DNA of 64,000 bases from Vandiemenella viatica (taxonomy: Eukaryota; Arthropoda; Insecta; Orthoptera; Morabidae), in assembly GCA_031002005.1 (NCBI GenBank), contig JARYHS010008074.1:13462924-13526923 (forward strand). Reading direction: 5' to 3'. Positions 33,579 to 43,120 of this stretch are shown piece by piece (the first letter of the stretch is position 1; every line of letters begins with the position of its first letter). The position numbers and the translations under genes are program-made. The notes under the pieces are model-generated. The model searched no databases, was not told the origin of the DNA, and saw only the letters and a program-made list of their open reading frames with translations.

Positions 33579-34034
33579 CTATCTTAAATTTAGTCCAGGT
33601 GGTTGTCTGGTCCCAGGTTGGTACTGAAAGGCCAGTTCCCACCTTCTCAGTTCTGAGATGCTGCTTTTGTCTGGGAGTACTTTGATGGCACGGAATGTGA
33701 AGCAGGTGTTGAAATTGTTGGTGTTATGAGTGGTGGCATGAAAAGAAACAGGGTGGTCAGGGTTCTCAGTCCAGACCGATTGTCTGTGTCCATTCATCCG
33801 GATGGCCAGTGGATTTGTGGTCAGACCTATGTAGGAGGCTGGGCAGTGGTTGCAGGTAAGTTGATAGATCAGGTGAGAAGTTACGCAGGTAGCCGATCCA
33901 GTGATATAGAAGCTTTCCCCTGTTACAGGATTGGTGAAGGTGGTCGAAGGCGGGTGCATCATGCAAAGTTTGCAACGGGGCCTGTTACACGGAAAGGATC
34001 CTTGGGTCTGTCCTTGTGGGCTGAGGGGTACCAT
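33579..34034 (-). pseudogene. PLE A GIY-YIG endonuclease domain (left, open)
   Basis: This 151-codon frame has CNRPRCKLCMMH (a Cys-rich PLE linker finger), YQLTCNHCPASYIGLTTNPL (the GIY-YIG core: Y...YIGLT), RMNGHRQSV, and ends ELRRWELAFQYQPGTRQPPG then LNLR-stop. In PLEs this nuclease nicks target DNA to prime reverse transcription. Open in this arm but without a start from its own ORF; the mirror copy has frameshifts. Confidence 0.85.
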
Positions 34035-34641
34035 GTTTATGGACCAAGAGTTGGTTCAAGTTGGGGGGTCTACTGAAACAGGTTCTGGGGGGCTGGGGAA
34101 GGATTTGTGGTAGGAGTGTTTTCATTTCCGGGCAGGCTCGGAGGAGATCATATCCTTGTCTTAGGATCCTGTTGATGGATTCTAAGCCAGGGAAGTAGCG
34201 GGTGACCAAAACTGGGCTTTGGTTGGTTCTTGATGGTTGTGGGGTGTTGATGGATTGTGTCGGTACTGATGTGGCTCGTGTAACTTGTTTATGAACTAAA
34301 TCTGGGGGGTAATTGCGGGATATTAGGGCTTCAGAAATGTTATTAGTGTACTGCTTAAGGGACTGTTCGTTGGAGCAAATGTGCCTGCCACGGATTCCCA
34401 GGCTGTATGGGAGGGCGCGTTTGATGTGATTAGGATGGCAACTGTCGTAGTGGAGGTATTGTTGTAGATTGGTGGGTTTTATATGTACCGAAGAATTGAT
34501 GCCGCCATCAGAGAGGGACAGGTCGACATCCAGGAAAGTGGCCTGGGTGTGGGAGTAATTCCATGTAAATTTCAAAGTGCTGGCATTATTGAGGTTATTG
34601 AGGAAAATGAGATGGTTGTCTTCCCCGTGGGTCCAGACCAT
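33985..34641 (-). pseudogene. PLE A RT thumb and linker (left)
   Basis: An open frame from MVWTHGEDNHLIFLNNLNNA through TFLDVDLSLSDGG, LPYSLGIRGRHICSNEQSLK and LVTRYFPGLESINRILRQGY. It corresponds to the sequence after the RFIDD catalytic block. It is separated from the RT frame by a shift at about 34675. Confidence 0.85.
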
Positions 34642-34716
34642 GAAAATATCGTCAATGAATCTGACCCATAGCAGGGTTTCAAAGGGCTGCAGCTAAGAAG
34701 GACATTTCTAGGCGGC

Positions 34717-35481
34717 CTAAGTATAAGTTGGCGTATGAGGGAGCCATGCGGGTGCCCATGGCAGTGCCGCTGACTTGTCGGTAGATTTTGCCATCAAGGT
34801 GAAAACGTTGTTAGTTAAAATTAGTTCGGCCAGGTAGACTAGGAATGATCTGGACGGGAGGCTATTAGGGGGACGCTGGTCTAGAAAATGTTCCATGGCG
34901 CTGAGGCCATGGCAGTGGGGAATATTGGTGTATAGGGTGGTCACGTCAATCGTAACCAGAAGGGAGTCAGGTGGAAGAGGCACGGGAACTGTGGATAAAC
35001 GGGAAAGAAAATGCCGGGTGTCTTTGATGTGGGAGGGGAGCTGGCTTACAATAGGCTGTAGGTGTTGGTCTACCAGGGCGGAAATGCGTTCGGTCGGAGA
35101 ACCATAAGCAGCAACTATGGGGCGCCCAGGGTTGCCCGGTTTGTGAACTTTCGGAAGTAGGTACAAGTAAGGGGTGCGGGGCTTTTTTGGGATAAGGAGT
35201 GAGATTGAGTGGGCAGTGAGGCCTTGGAGGGGTCCACAAGACTGTATATAATCTTTTATACTGTCATTAATTGCAGCTGTAGGATCATGGTTAAGGAGGC
35301 GGTATGTGTTGGAGTCAGCCAATTGACGGAGAGCTTCGCTGAGGTAGTCACAACGGTTCATGACTACCGTGGTGTAGCCCTTTTCAGCCAGTAAGATAAT
35401 CAGCTCAGGGTTAGATGAGAGTTCCCTGATGGCTCGGGTCTCTGATGGGGACAGATTAGTCTCACTCGGTAGAGATTTCAC
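34717..35481 (-). pseudogene. PLE A reverse transcriptase (left, frameshifted)
   Basis: Reads YLYLLPKVHKPGNPGRPIVA, SPTERISALVDQHLQPIVSQ, DTRHFLSRL and VTIDVTTLYTNIPHCHGLSA, the RT fingers and palm typical of Penelope (with the motif-A Asp in TIDVTTLYTN). A one-base loss relative to the mirror (CCTTTGATGG reads CCTTGATGG, near 34797) shifts the frame, so the GTAMGTRMAPSYANLYLG block lies in another frame. Confidence 0.9.
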
Positions 35482-35675
35482 AAAACTAGGGGAAGCCAGA
35501 CTGGTGGAAAGCAGATCTTGGAAAAGTTGGAGTGGGTGGTTTTGTGGAAGGGGTGGTGGGTCAATAGATTGTTAGGAAACAAAGGCGCTAAAAGTGGATA
35601 TATTGAACATTGGATAGGATAAAAAACCAGCGGCGTTGGTACACGAAAAAAACACGAACACACGAAGAATAAAAT

Positions 35676-35698
35676 TTTTGAGCATGGCTCTTCCTCAG
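35676..35698 (-). ncRNA. Hammerhead-ribozyme-like motif, PLE B (left)
   Basis: Minus strand: CTGAGGA, A, GAGC, CAT, GCTC, and a GAAA core. Variable position 7 is G and the loop differs from PLE A, while the stem II pairing is kept. Confidence 0.55.
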
Positions 35699-36013
35699 TA
35701 GAAGTGATGGCTGCACGCAAGCTGCCGGCAGCCAACTGCGTGAGCCACAATTTCGGTGGCTCATGGTGGGGGAAATACATCATGGATGGAAAACGGTGAT
35801 GAATGGCAAGTATAAAGCAAAACTGTACAAGGTCCTGACGCGGAAGGGTAGTATACCTCAGTTAATCAAGTAATGGACACAAGGGGGGAAAAAAAATTTA
35901 GTTGAAACTAAAACTAAAATTCGAAATCACAATCTATAAAGATAGGCTCTGGTGAGCGGTGGTTCTGTGAGGGAAGGTGGAAGTGAGGGGGATGGGTGGG
36001 AGGAAAATTGGTG

Positions 36014-36840
36014 CTATCTTAAATTTAGACCTGGAGATTGTCTGGTCCCCAGTTGGTACTGATAGGCCAGTTCCCACCTTCTAAGTTCTGAAATACTGCT
36101 TTTATCTGGGAGGACTCTGATGGCGTGGACCGAGAAACAGGTATTAAAATCGTTGGTGCCATGTATAGTGGCATGATGAAATACAGGGTGGTCAGGGTTC
36201 TTGGTATGTACTGATTGTCGGTGTCCATTCATTCTGATGGCTAGTGGATTAGTTGTGAGTCCGATGTAGGAGGCTGGGCAATGGTTACAAGTGAGTTGGT
36301 ATATGAGGTGGGAGGATGTACAAGTGGCAAATCCTGTGATGGGAAAGCTTTCCCCAGTTACGGGGTTGGTGAAGGTGGTGGAAGGCGGGTGCATACTGTA
36401 TAATTTGCAACGGGATCTGTTGCAAGGAAATGAACCTTGAGGCTGTCTTGCAGGCTGGGGGACCCCGTGCTTATGGACCAAGAGTTGGTTGAGGTTTGGA
36501 GGTCTGCTGAAGCAGGCTCTGGGTGGGTGAGGGAGGATTTTAGGAAGGAGGTTTCTCATCTCAGGGCAAGCTCGAAGGAAGTCGTAACCTTGTCTCAAGA
36601 CTCGGTTAACGGATTCCAAGCCTGGGAAGTAACGGGTGATCAAAACAGGGCTATAGTGGGTTTTAGAGGATTGTGGATTGTTGATAGGTTGTGATGTGGC
36701 ACGAGAAACCTGTTTGTGAACTAAAATTGGCGGGTAATTGCGGGAAATCGGGGCTTCAGAGATATTGCTGGCATATTGTTGAAGGGCTTGTTGATTGGAA
36801 CAAATGTGACTGCCTCGAATGCCTAGGCTGTAGGGGAGGG
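36014..36840 (-). pseudogene. PLE B linker and GIY-YIG endonuclease (left)
   Basis: An open frame from the palindrome centre to stop: SLPYSLGIRGSHICSNQQ, LITRYFPGLESVNRVLRQGY, CNRSRCKLYSMH, YQLTCNHCPASYIGLTTNPL, RMNGHRQSV, and LELR-type ending LNLR. In this copy the second Cys of the CxxxxC-L-C linker motif reads Tyr (CKLY), where the mirror has CKLC. No RT. Confidence 0.88.
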
Positions 36841-36843
36841 AAC
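36825..36843. other. Palindrome centre, 19-nt asymmetric spacer
   Basis: AGGCTGTAGGGGAGGGAAC separates GAATGCCT (ending 36824) and its inverse AGGCATTC (from 36844). The first 16 nt are genuine PLE sequence continuing the left copy; the last three (AAC) match neither arm. A short, one-sided spacer is what a fold-back or template-switch junction would leave. Confidence 0.95.
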
Positions 36844-37024
36844 AGGCATTCGAGGCAGTCACATTTGTTCCAATCAACAAGCCCTTCAACAATATGCCAG
36901 CAATATCTCTGAAGCCCCGATTTCCCGCAATTACACGCCAATTTTAGTTCACAAACAGGTTTCTCGTGCCACATCACAACCTATCAACAATCCACAATCC
37001 TCTAAAACCCACCATAGCCCTGTT

Positions 37025-37654
37025 TTGATCACCCGTTACTTCCCAGGCTTGGAATCCGTTAACCGAGTCTTGAGACAAGGTTACGACTTCCTTCGAGCCT
37101 GCCCTGAGATAAGAAACCTCCTTCCTAAAATCCTCCCTCACCCACCCAGAGCCTGCTTCAACAGACCTCCAAACCTCAACCATCTCTTGGTCCATAAGCA
37201 CGGGGTCCCCCAGCCCGCAAGACAGCCTCCAGGTTCATTTCCTTTCAACAGATCCCGTTGCAAATTATGCAGTATGCACCCGCCTTCCACCACTTTTACC
37301 AATCCCGTAACTGGGGAAAGCTTTCCCATCACAGGATTTGCCACTTGTACATCCTCCCACCTCATATACCAACTCACTTGTAACCATTGCCCAGCCTCCT
37401 ACATCGGACTCACAACTAATCCACTAGCCATCAGAATGAATGGACACCGACAATCAGTACATACCAAGAACCCTGACCACCCTGTATCTCATCATGCCAC
37501 TATACATGGCACCAACGATTTTAATACCTGTATCTCGGTCCACGCCATCAGAGTCCTCCCAGATAAAAGCAGTATTTCAGAACTTAGAAGGTGGGAACTG
37601 GCCTATCAGTACCAACTGGGGACCAGACAATCTCCAGGTCTAAATTTAAGATAG
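37025..37654 (+). pseudogene. PLE B linker and GIY-YIG endonuclease (right)
   Basis: Open for 209 codons. It carries the same motifs as 36014-36840, with an intact CKLC and GIY-YIG core. FNRSRC replaces CNRSRC, so a different zinc-ligand Cys is lost in this arm. Confidence 0.88.
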
Positions 37655-38010
37655 CACCAATTTTCCTCCCACCCATCCCCCTCACTTCCACCTTCCCTCA
37701 CAGAACCACCGCTCACCAGAGCCTATCTTTATAGATTGTGATTTCGAATTTTAGTTTTAGTTTCAACTAAATTTTTTTTCCCCCCCCACTTGTGTCCATT
37801 ACTTGATTAACTGAGGTATACTACCCTTCCGCGTCAGGACCTTGTACAGTTTTGCTTTATACTTGCCATTCATCACCGTTTTCCAGCCTGTACTCTTCTA
37901 CCCCCTCCCTCACTTCCTGCCATGATGTATTTCCCCTACCATGAGCCACCGAAATTGTGGCTCACGCAGTTGGCTGCCGGCAGCGCTTGCGTGCAGCCAT
38001 CTCACTTCTA

Positions 38011-38033
38011 CTGAGGAAGAGCCATGCTCGAAA
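38011..38033 (+). ncRNA. Hammerhead-ribozyme-like motif, PLE B (right)
   Basis: CTGAGGA, A, GAGC, CAT, GCTC, GAAA. Mirror of 35676-35698. Confidence 0.55.
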
Positions 38034-38253
38034 ATTTTATTCATTGTGTGTTCGTGTTTTTTTTCATGTACCAACGCCGCTGGAATCCCCTTCTTTGGTA
38101 AGCGGTGGTTTTTTATCCTATCCAATGTTCAATATATCCACTTTTAGCGCCTTTGTTTCCTAACAATCTATTGACCCACCACCCCTTCCACAAAACCACC
38201 CACTCCAACTTTTCCAAGATCTGCTTTCCACCAGTCTGGCTTCCCCTAGTTTT

Positions 38254-39057
38254 GTGAAATCTCTACTGAGTGAGACTAATCTGTCCCCATCAGAGTCCCG
38301 AGCCATCAGGGAACTCTCATCTAACCCTGAGCTGATTATCTTACTGGCTGAAAAGGGCTACACAACGGTAGTCATGAACCGTTGTGACTACCTCAGCGAA
38401 GCTCTCCGTCAATTGGCTGACTCCAACACATACCGCCTCCTTAACCATGATCCTACAGCTGCAATTAATGACAGTATAAAAGATTATATACAGTCTTGTG
38501 GACCCCTCCAAGGCCTCACTGCCCACTCAATCTCACTCCTTATCCCAAAAAAGCCCCGCACCCCTTACTTGTACCTACTTCCGAAAGTTCACAAACCGGG
38601 CAACCCTGGGCGCCCCATAGTTGCTGCTTATGGTTCTCCGACCGAACGCATTTCCGCCCTGGTAGACCAACACCTACAGCCTATTGTAAGCCAGCTCCCC
38701 TCCCACATCAAAGACACCCGGCATTTTCTTTCCCGTTTATCCACAGTTCCCGTGCCTCTTCCACCTGACTCCCTTCTGGTTACGATTGACGTGACCACCC
38801 TATACACCAATATTCCCCACTGCCATGGCCTCAGCGCCATGGAACATTTTCTAGACCAGCGTCCCCCTAATAGCCTCCCGTCCAGATCATTCCTAGTCTA
38901 CCTGGCCGAACTAATTTTAACTAACAACGTTTTCACCTTTGATGGCAAAATCTACCGACAAGTCAGCGGCACTGCCATGGGCACCCGCATGGCTCCCTCA
39001 TACGCCAACTTATACTTAGGCCGCCTAGAAATGTCCTTCTTAGCTGCAGCCCTTTGA
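38254..39057 (+). pseudogene. PLE A reverse transcriptase (right)
   Basis: A 267-codon frame covers LPKVHKPGNPGRPIV, IDVTTLYTNIPHCHGLSAME, YRQVSGTAMGTRMAPSYANL and YLGRLEMSFLAAAL, then TGA. The RFIDDIFMVW block follows in the next frame (39054 on), so one base is missing or extra at about 39050. Without that shift the RT core would be continuous. No N-terminal start in good context is seen. Confidence 0.9.
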
Positions 39058-40153
39058 AACCCCTGCTATGGGTCAGATTCATTGACGATATTTTCATGGT
39101 CTGGACCCACGGGGAAGACAACCATCTCATTTTCCTCAATAACCTCAATAATGCCAGCACTTTGAAATTTACATGGAATTACTCCCACACCCAGGCCACT
39201 TTCCTGGATGTCGACCTGTCCCTCTCTGATGGCGGCATCAATTCTTCGGTACATATAAAACCCACCAATCTACAACAATACCTCCACTACGACAGTTGCC
39301 ATCCTAATCACATCAAACGCGCCCTCCCATACAGCCTGGGAATCCGTGGCAGGCACATTTGCTCCAACGAACAGTCCCTTAAGCAGTACACTAATAACAT
39401 TTCTGAAGCCCTAATATCCCGCAATTACCCCCCAGATTTAGTTCATAAACAAGTTACACGAGCCACATCAGTACCGACACAATCCATCAACACCCCACAA
39501 CCATCAAGAACCAACCAAAGCCCAGTTTTGGTCACCCGCTACTTCCCTGGCTTAGAATCCATCAACAGGATCCTAAGACAAGGATATGATCTCCTCCGAG
39601 CCTGCCCGGAAATGAAAACACTCCTACCACAAATCCTTCCCCAGCCCCCCAGAACCTGTTTCAGTAGACCCCCCAACTTGAACCAACTCTTGGTCCATAA
39701 ACATGGTACCCCTCAGCCCACAAGACAGACCCAAGGATCCTTTCCGTGTAACAGGCCCCGTTGCAAACTTTGCATGATGCACCCGCCTTCGACCACCTTC
39801 ACCAATCCTGTAACAGGGGAAAGCTTCTATATCACTGGATCGGCTACCTGCGTACTTCTCACCTGATCTATCACTTACCTGCAACCACTGCCCAGCCTCC
39901 TACATAGGTCTGACCACAAATCCACTGGCCATCCGGATGAATGGACACAGACAATCGGTCTGGACTGAGAACCCTGACCACCCTGTTTCTTTCATGCCAC
40001 CACTCATAACACCAACAATTTCAACACCTGCTTCACATTCCGTGCCATCAAAGTACTCCCAGACAAAAGCAGCATCTCAGAACTGAGAAGGTGGGAACTG
40101 GCCTTTCAGTACCAACCTGGGACCAGACAACCACCTGGACTAAATTTAAGATA
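39054..40153 (+). pseudogene. PLE A RT end, linker and endonuclease (right, frameshifted)
   Basis: The frame 39054-39866 begins with LKPLLWVRFIDDIFMVW (the catalytic DD) and runs through the linker to CNRPRCKLCMMH. It is then broken: near 39858-39875 and 39995 single bases are missing compared with the left copy (GTAACTTCTC/GTACTTCTC, ATCAACTTAC/ATCACTTAC, CTTTTCATG/CTTTCATG). The GIY-YIG part therefore lies in mixed frames up to the LNLR-stop at about 40151. Confidence 0.88.
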
Positions 40154-40641
40154 GCTCCAATTTTCCTCTCTCCTCCGACCTTTGCCCCTTACCTGCCATC
40201 ATTTCCCACAAAACCATCGCTCACCAAAGCTTTCTCCTTTTGTACTTAGATCTATTGCAATGAATTTTTTTTCTCTCGTGTGTTTTACATTATTATATTT
40301 TTTCCGTGGGTAGTATTTTCTCGTGTGTAATATTTTCAATAATTTTGCGTGTGGAATAATTTTTTATGGGGGCACTTATAGATCGTTTTCAGTAGAATCA
40401 CCCCCCCCCCCCGGGTTTCCTTGGTTTGTTTTATGCCAGTGACCGTATGACCGCAACTGCGTTTCCACTGTGCAGTCTAATTATCATTTTCGGGCTTAGG
40501 TCCTTCCACCCCCACCCCCGCCTCCCGCCATGTTGTTTCTTCCCCCCTCCCTCTCCACCCCGACCAGCCGACCATGTGCACCACGTGTGGTCTCCTCAGT
40601 TGGTTGCTAGCTTCCGCGGGGCAGCCACCTCATCCTACAAC

Positions 40642-40664
40642 CTGATGAAGAGCTAAGCTCGAAA
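40642..40664 (+). ncRNA. Hammerhead-ribozyme-like motif, PLE A (right)
   Basis: CTGATGA (40642-40648), A, GAGC (40650-40653), TAA, GCTC (40657-40660), GAAA (40661-40664). This is the best-kept core in the window. Stem I and the cleavage-site strand are not obvious to the eye. Confidence 0.58.
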
Positions 40665-41007
40665 ATTTGTATTATGTTTGTGTGTTTTTTCGTGTTTTGA
40701 CGCCGCTGGAGCCCTCATCTTTGGTAAGCGGTGGTTTTTCTCCCATCCCAATGTCTAATATATCCGCTCTCAGCACCTTTGTTTCCAAACAATCTATATA
40801 TATATATATATATATCAAAATATTTGGTTTTTATTCAATTAAATTTTTCTTTAGTCACCTGGTACAAAGATTATCATTATTATTGGTAAACTTTTTCTCC
40901 GACCTCTGCCATTCCCACACTTCCCACTTGATTTATCTTTGGTTTAATCAGGTGGTTAGTATCAATGAGTGCAAATCTGATCTTGCCTAATGATCTCCAA
41001 TCCTGAT

Positions 41008-41290
41008 TAAGGTTGGTGACTCAGTGGTTTGGAGTCCAGTTAAGGGTTCAAATCATGGTGCAGCCATGAAATTTTAAGAGTTGTGGTTGATCAAATGAGC
41101 TAGGGTATTCTGCGGTTAGGATTCCACATTAAATTGTAGGAGTTCTACAATAGCAGATGCACAGAAAATTTAAACTCTGTTATCAGTTTGGAAGATCACA
41201 TGAATTAACTTAGGCTTATATAAGAATACTGTAAGGTGTTTTCATGTTTTGTGTTCACCATTGCTCTCCTGTTTTCATATGTGGTGAGTG
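41008..41290 (+). mobile_element. tRNA-derived SINE (right copy)
   Basis: AAGGTTGGTGACTCAGTGGT (A box) and GGGTTCAAATCATGG (B box) at the 5' end, then a unique body. Mirror of 32420-32722. It is not a functional tRNA: no cloverleaf acceptor stem closes. Confidence 0.6.
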
Positions 41291-42332
41291 TCAGGCTTAT
41301 TATCACTATCCTTGTTTATTTTGAAACTATTACACAAAATATACCACCACTATGACATACTGTCATGTTAGAATATACAAAGGCCCGACTGTATTTTTTA
41401 ATTATAACACAGAGGTTTAAACAAATTTGTATATGAACTACAATAGTATATTGATCTTAACAGAATAGTGAAGGGGCAATCACAGATTGCAGCAACAGTC
41501 GCTGTTGGAGTGTAACATGGACCACATGCTTACTGTGGAAAACTGCTCAAGTACTGTATGTATGTGTGGGAATAATATGTGAATAATTTACTGACACAAA
41601 TTTGCCAAACTCATGACCATAATAATACCATTTCAGGCATCTGCTCTGAGCTGAAGAAAACAGAAGTCTCTGAGTTATAAGAAGAAATGTGATTGTGTGT
41701 GTGGTAAGCCATATAATAATATATGCAACAGTCTAAAAAGTGACTGAACTGATGGAGCGAGAAGATTAAAAGTATTTTGTCTTGTTAGTTCTCACTTGAT
41801 AGAACCTGTTATCCTCGGAAATCTTATATGCTTGGTTAAGAACATAAAATTATTGAATAAATGTCAGTTGATGGTTAGGCAACATTTTAAACTTTACTTG
41901 ATGATAGACTTCAATTAAGTTGTTTCTAACCATGTAACTGAGGTGGCCATATTATTTAACTTTAAAAAACAAGTCCCAATAGTCAATCTGTAAGTCAATC
42001 CAGTAAATAGTGTGAGTGAATATAAAAGAATACTGACAACTTACTACATAAACCAATTTGATCTCTATATTTTTAATTATATTTCCACATGGCTTTGTGT
42101 ATAGAACTATTTATTTTTTAATTATATTTCTACACTATGTTGGTCACTGGAGCTATATAATGTACGGAAACTAGTGATATTAATCATTCCTCTTCTGTGT
42201 GCATTGGTACTCACATGGCACTTGTAATTAATGTTTAAAGGTATCTACTAAATAATGGATATTCTCTTCAAATGAATGCACGTTAAATAATAGTTGACTG
42301 TCTTATACTTGACTTACACTTGATAAGTGGCA
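41291..42332 (-). other. 3' flank of the mirror dynein copy
   Basis: Reverse complement of 31406-32419 with scattered substitutions. Candidate poly(A) signal at 42110-42115 (minus strand). No other gene. Confidence 0.4.
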
Positions 42333-42479
42333 TTAGTCAGTGTTGAGCGTGAGACATACACCAGACAGCACCCAGTGTGAGTCGTGTTCATCAGAAGCCA
42401 GCGTAACCTCAAACACCAGCCCAACACCCATTGCATTACGGCGCTGAGGTGTAGTGTATACTGGTGTCTTGAATGTGTT
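42333..42479 (-). CDS. DNAH10: Axonemal dynein heavy chain, last exon (right copy)
   Basis: Same 48 residues plus stop as 31259-31405. Two nucleotide differences, both silent (CCC/CCT and TCC/TCT). The acceptor CAG is intact. Confidence 0.85.
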   Translation of the reverse strand, partial: NTFKTPVYTTPQRRNAMGVGLVFEVTLASDEHDSHWVLSGVCLTLNTD

Positions 42480-42967
42480 CTGCTCAAAAATAAAAGTCAT
42501 GCTCAGTAGATGACAAGCTGAGTTAAAAGCACATATTAACAATATACAGTTGAAATATAATTATAATTTATCTGTATTGCATATGGAAATGTTATTAATT
42601 TTTTTGTAAAGTTAACCTTTCAGTGATTATATGTCCAATTACACAACTAAATGAAGTTGTTTCACTAATTTAACAGTTATTTGGGTGTCTAAGAAAGTGT
42701 ATCACTGCTAACCAATGCAAATTGTGCAAAATTTCTGTTGGTTTAACATCTTCATGTGTTACGAAATTGTTGATTACACATTCTACAATGGACACATGAA
42801 TCTTCTGTTCCTTCATCTTGTACCTGTTTCGAAAGTATATTTATTATTTAATCAGCTATGGAAATATAACTTCTAATGCCAACACTGCTTGATTAAGATG
42901 ACAAAGTGCAATCAACTTTTTGCAAAAATCTGTTTGGATGTGAATAAGAATTCTAAAAGATGCATAC

Positions 42968-43120
42968 CTGCAGCTTCAGTGTGTGAAGCTCTACTGGCTT
43001 CACTAATAACAATGGTAATTCCTCAACCAGAATCTTAGGTAAGGAGCGTGCCAGGCAGCGGTTTGATGGGTCCCAGTGGGCACCCTCCAAGTACATACCT
43101 TCCATCAACCAGCAGTTATC
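42968..43120 (-). CDS. DNAH10: Axonemal dynein heavy chain exon (right copy)
   Basis: Same 51 residues as 30629-30781. Three nucleotide differences in two codons, both silent. Splice sites intact (CAG acceptor, GTATGC donor). Confidence 0.85.

Larger units (their letters stand above)
32931..35566 (-). mobile_element. PLE A: Penelope-like element (left copy)
   Basis: Minus-strand order: RT (35481-34717), RT end and linker (34641-33985), CCHH-type linker and GIY-YIG endonuclease (34034-33579), 3' UTR, and a ~150-bp terminal repeat ending at 32931. It directly follows PLE B, whose own terminal repeat (35567-35720) acts as the 5' repeat, so the two stand in tandem. The CDS is broken by frameshifts. 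Mirror 38170-40793. Confidence 0.9.
9436..36824 (+). repeat. Left arm of giant palindrome
   Basis: The reverse complement of this arm is found at 36844-64000. Near the centre the pairing is exact (x with 73668-x). Further out it drifts by up to about 100 bp because of indels, and by about 1-2.4 kb across arm-specific insertions. Matching features: PLE B, PLE A, SINE, four dynein exons, hAT, hAT MITE, LINE B, PLE C, RTE-like LINE, LINE A. The outer limit is set only by the window end: 64000 pairs with about 9436, so the palindrome may be longer. Confidence 0.97.
35567..36843 (-). mobile_element. PLE B: truncated Penelope copy at the palindrome centre (left)
   Basis: Only the 3' half is present. 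On the minus strand it starts at 36840 with LPYSLGIRGSHICSNQQA (PLE A has LPYSLGIRGRHICSNEQS), so true PLE homology runs 16 nt into the spacer. It ends with a terminal repeat at 35567-35720. A related but distinct subfamily from A (about 80 percent similar in the terminal repeat). Confidence 0.9.
36844..38169 (+). mobile_element. PLE B (right copy)
   Basis: Mirror of 35567-36824. The frame from 36846 to the stop at 37654 holds LITRYFPGLESVNRVLRQGY, CKLCSMH and CPASYIGLTTNPLAIRMNGH. Compared with the left copy, about four residues differ in the last 140 codons, all replacements (C/F, Y/C, F/S, F/I), as expected of unconstrained sequence. Terminal repeat about 38007-38169. Confidence 0.9.
38170..40793 (+). 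mobile_element. PLE A (right copy)
   Basis: Mirror of 32931-35566, sitting in tandem downstream of PLE B. The terminal repeat of B (about 38007-38169) and that of A (about 40645-40793) are direct repeats of about 150-160 bp (for example AAGCGGTGGTTTTT and a GCRCCTTTGTTTCC end), the pseudo-LTR layout known for Penelope tandem arrays. Confidence 0.9.

Noticed and set aside
34895..35107. Several 60-90-codon frames opposite the PLE RT (and mirror copies)
   Set aside because: Shadows of the RT and endonuclease frames; high GC of the element keeps antisense frames open.
36691..36977. Open frames reading across the palindrome centre on both strands
   Set aside because: They are antisense reads of the PLE B linker fused at the junction, created by the inverted repeat.
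41008..41080. tRNA gene
   Set aside because: A and B boxes are present but no acceptor stem or anticodon arm closes; it is the head of a SINE.
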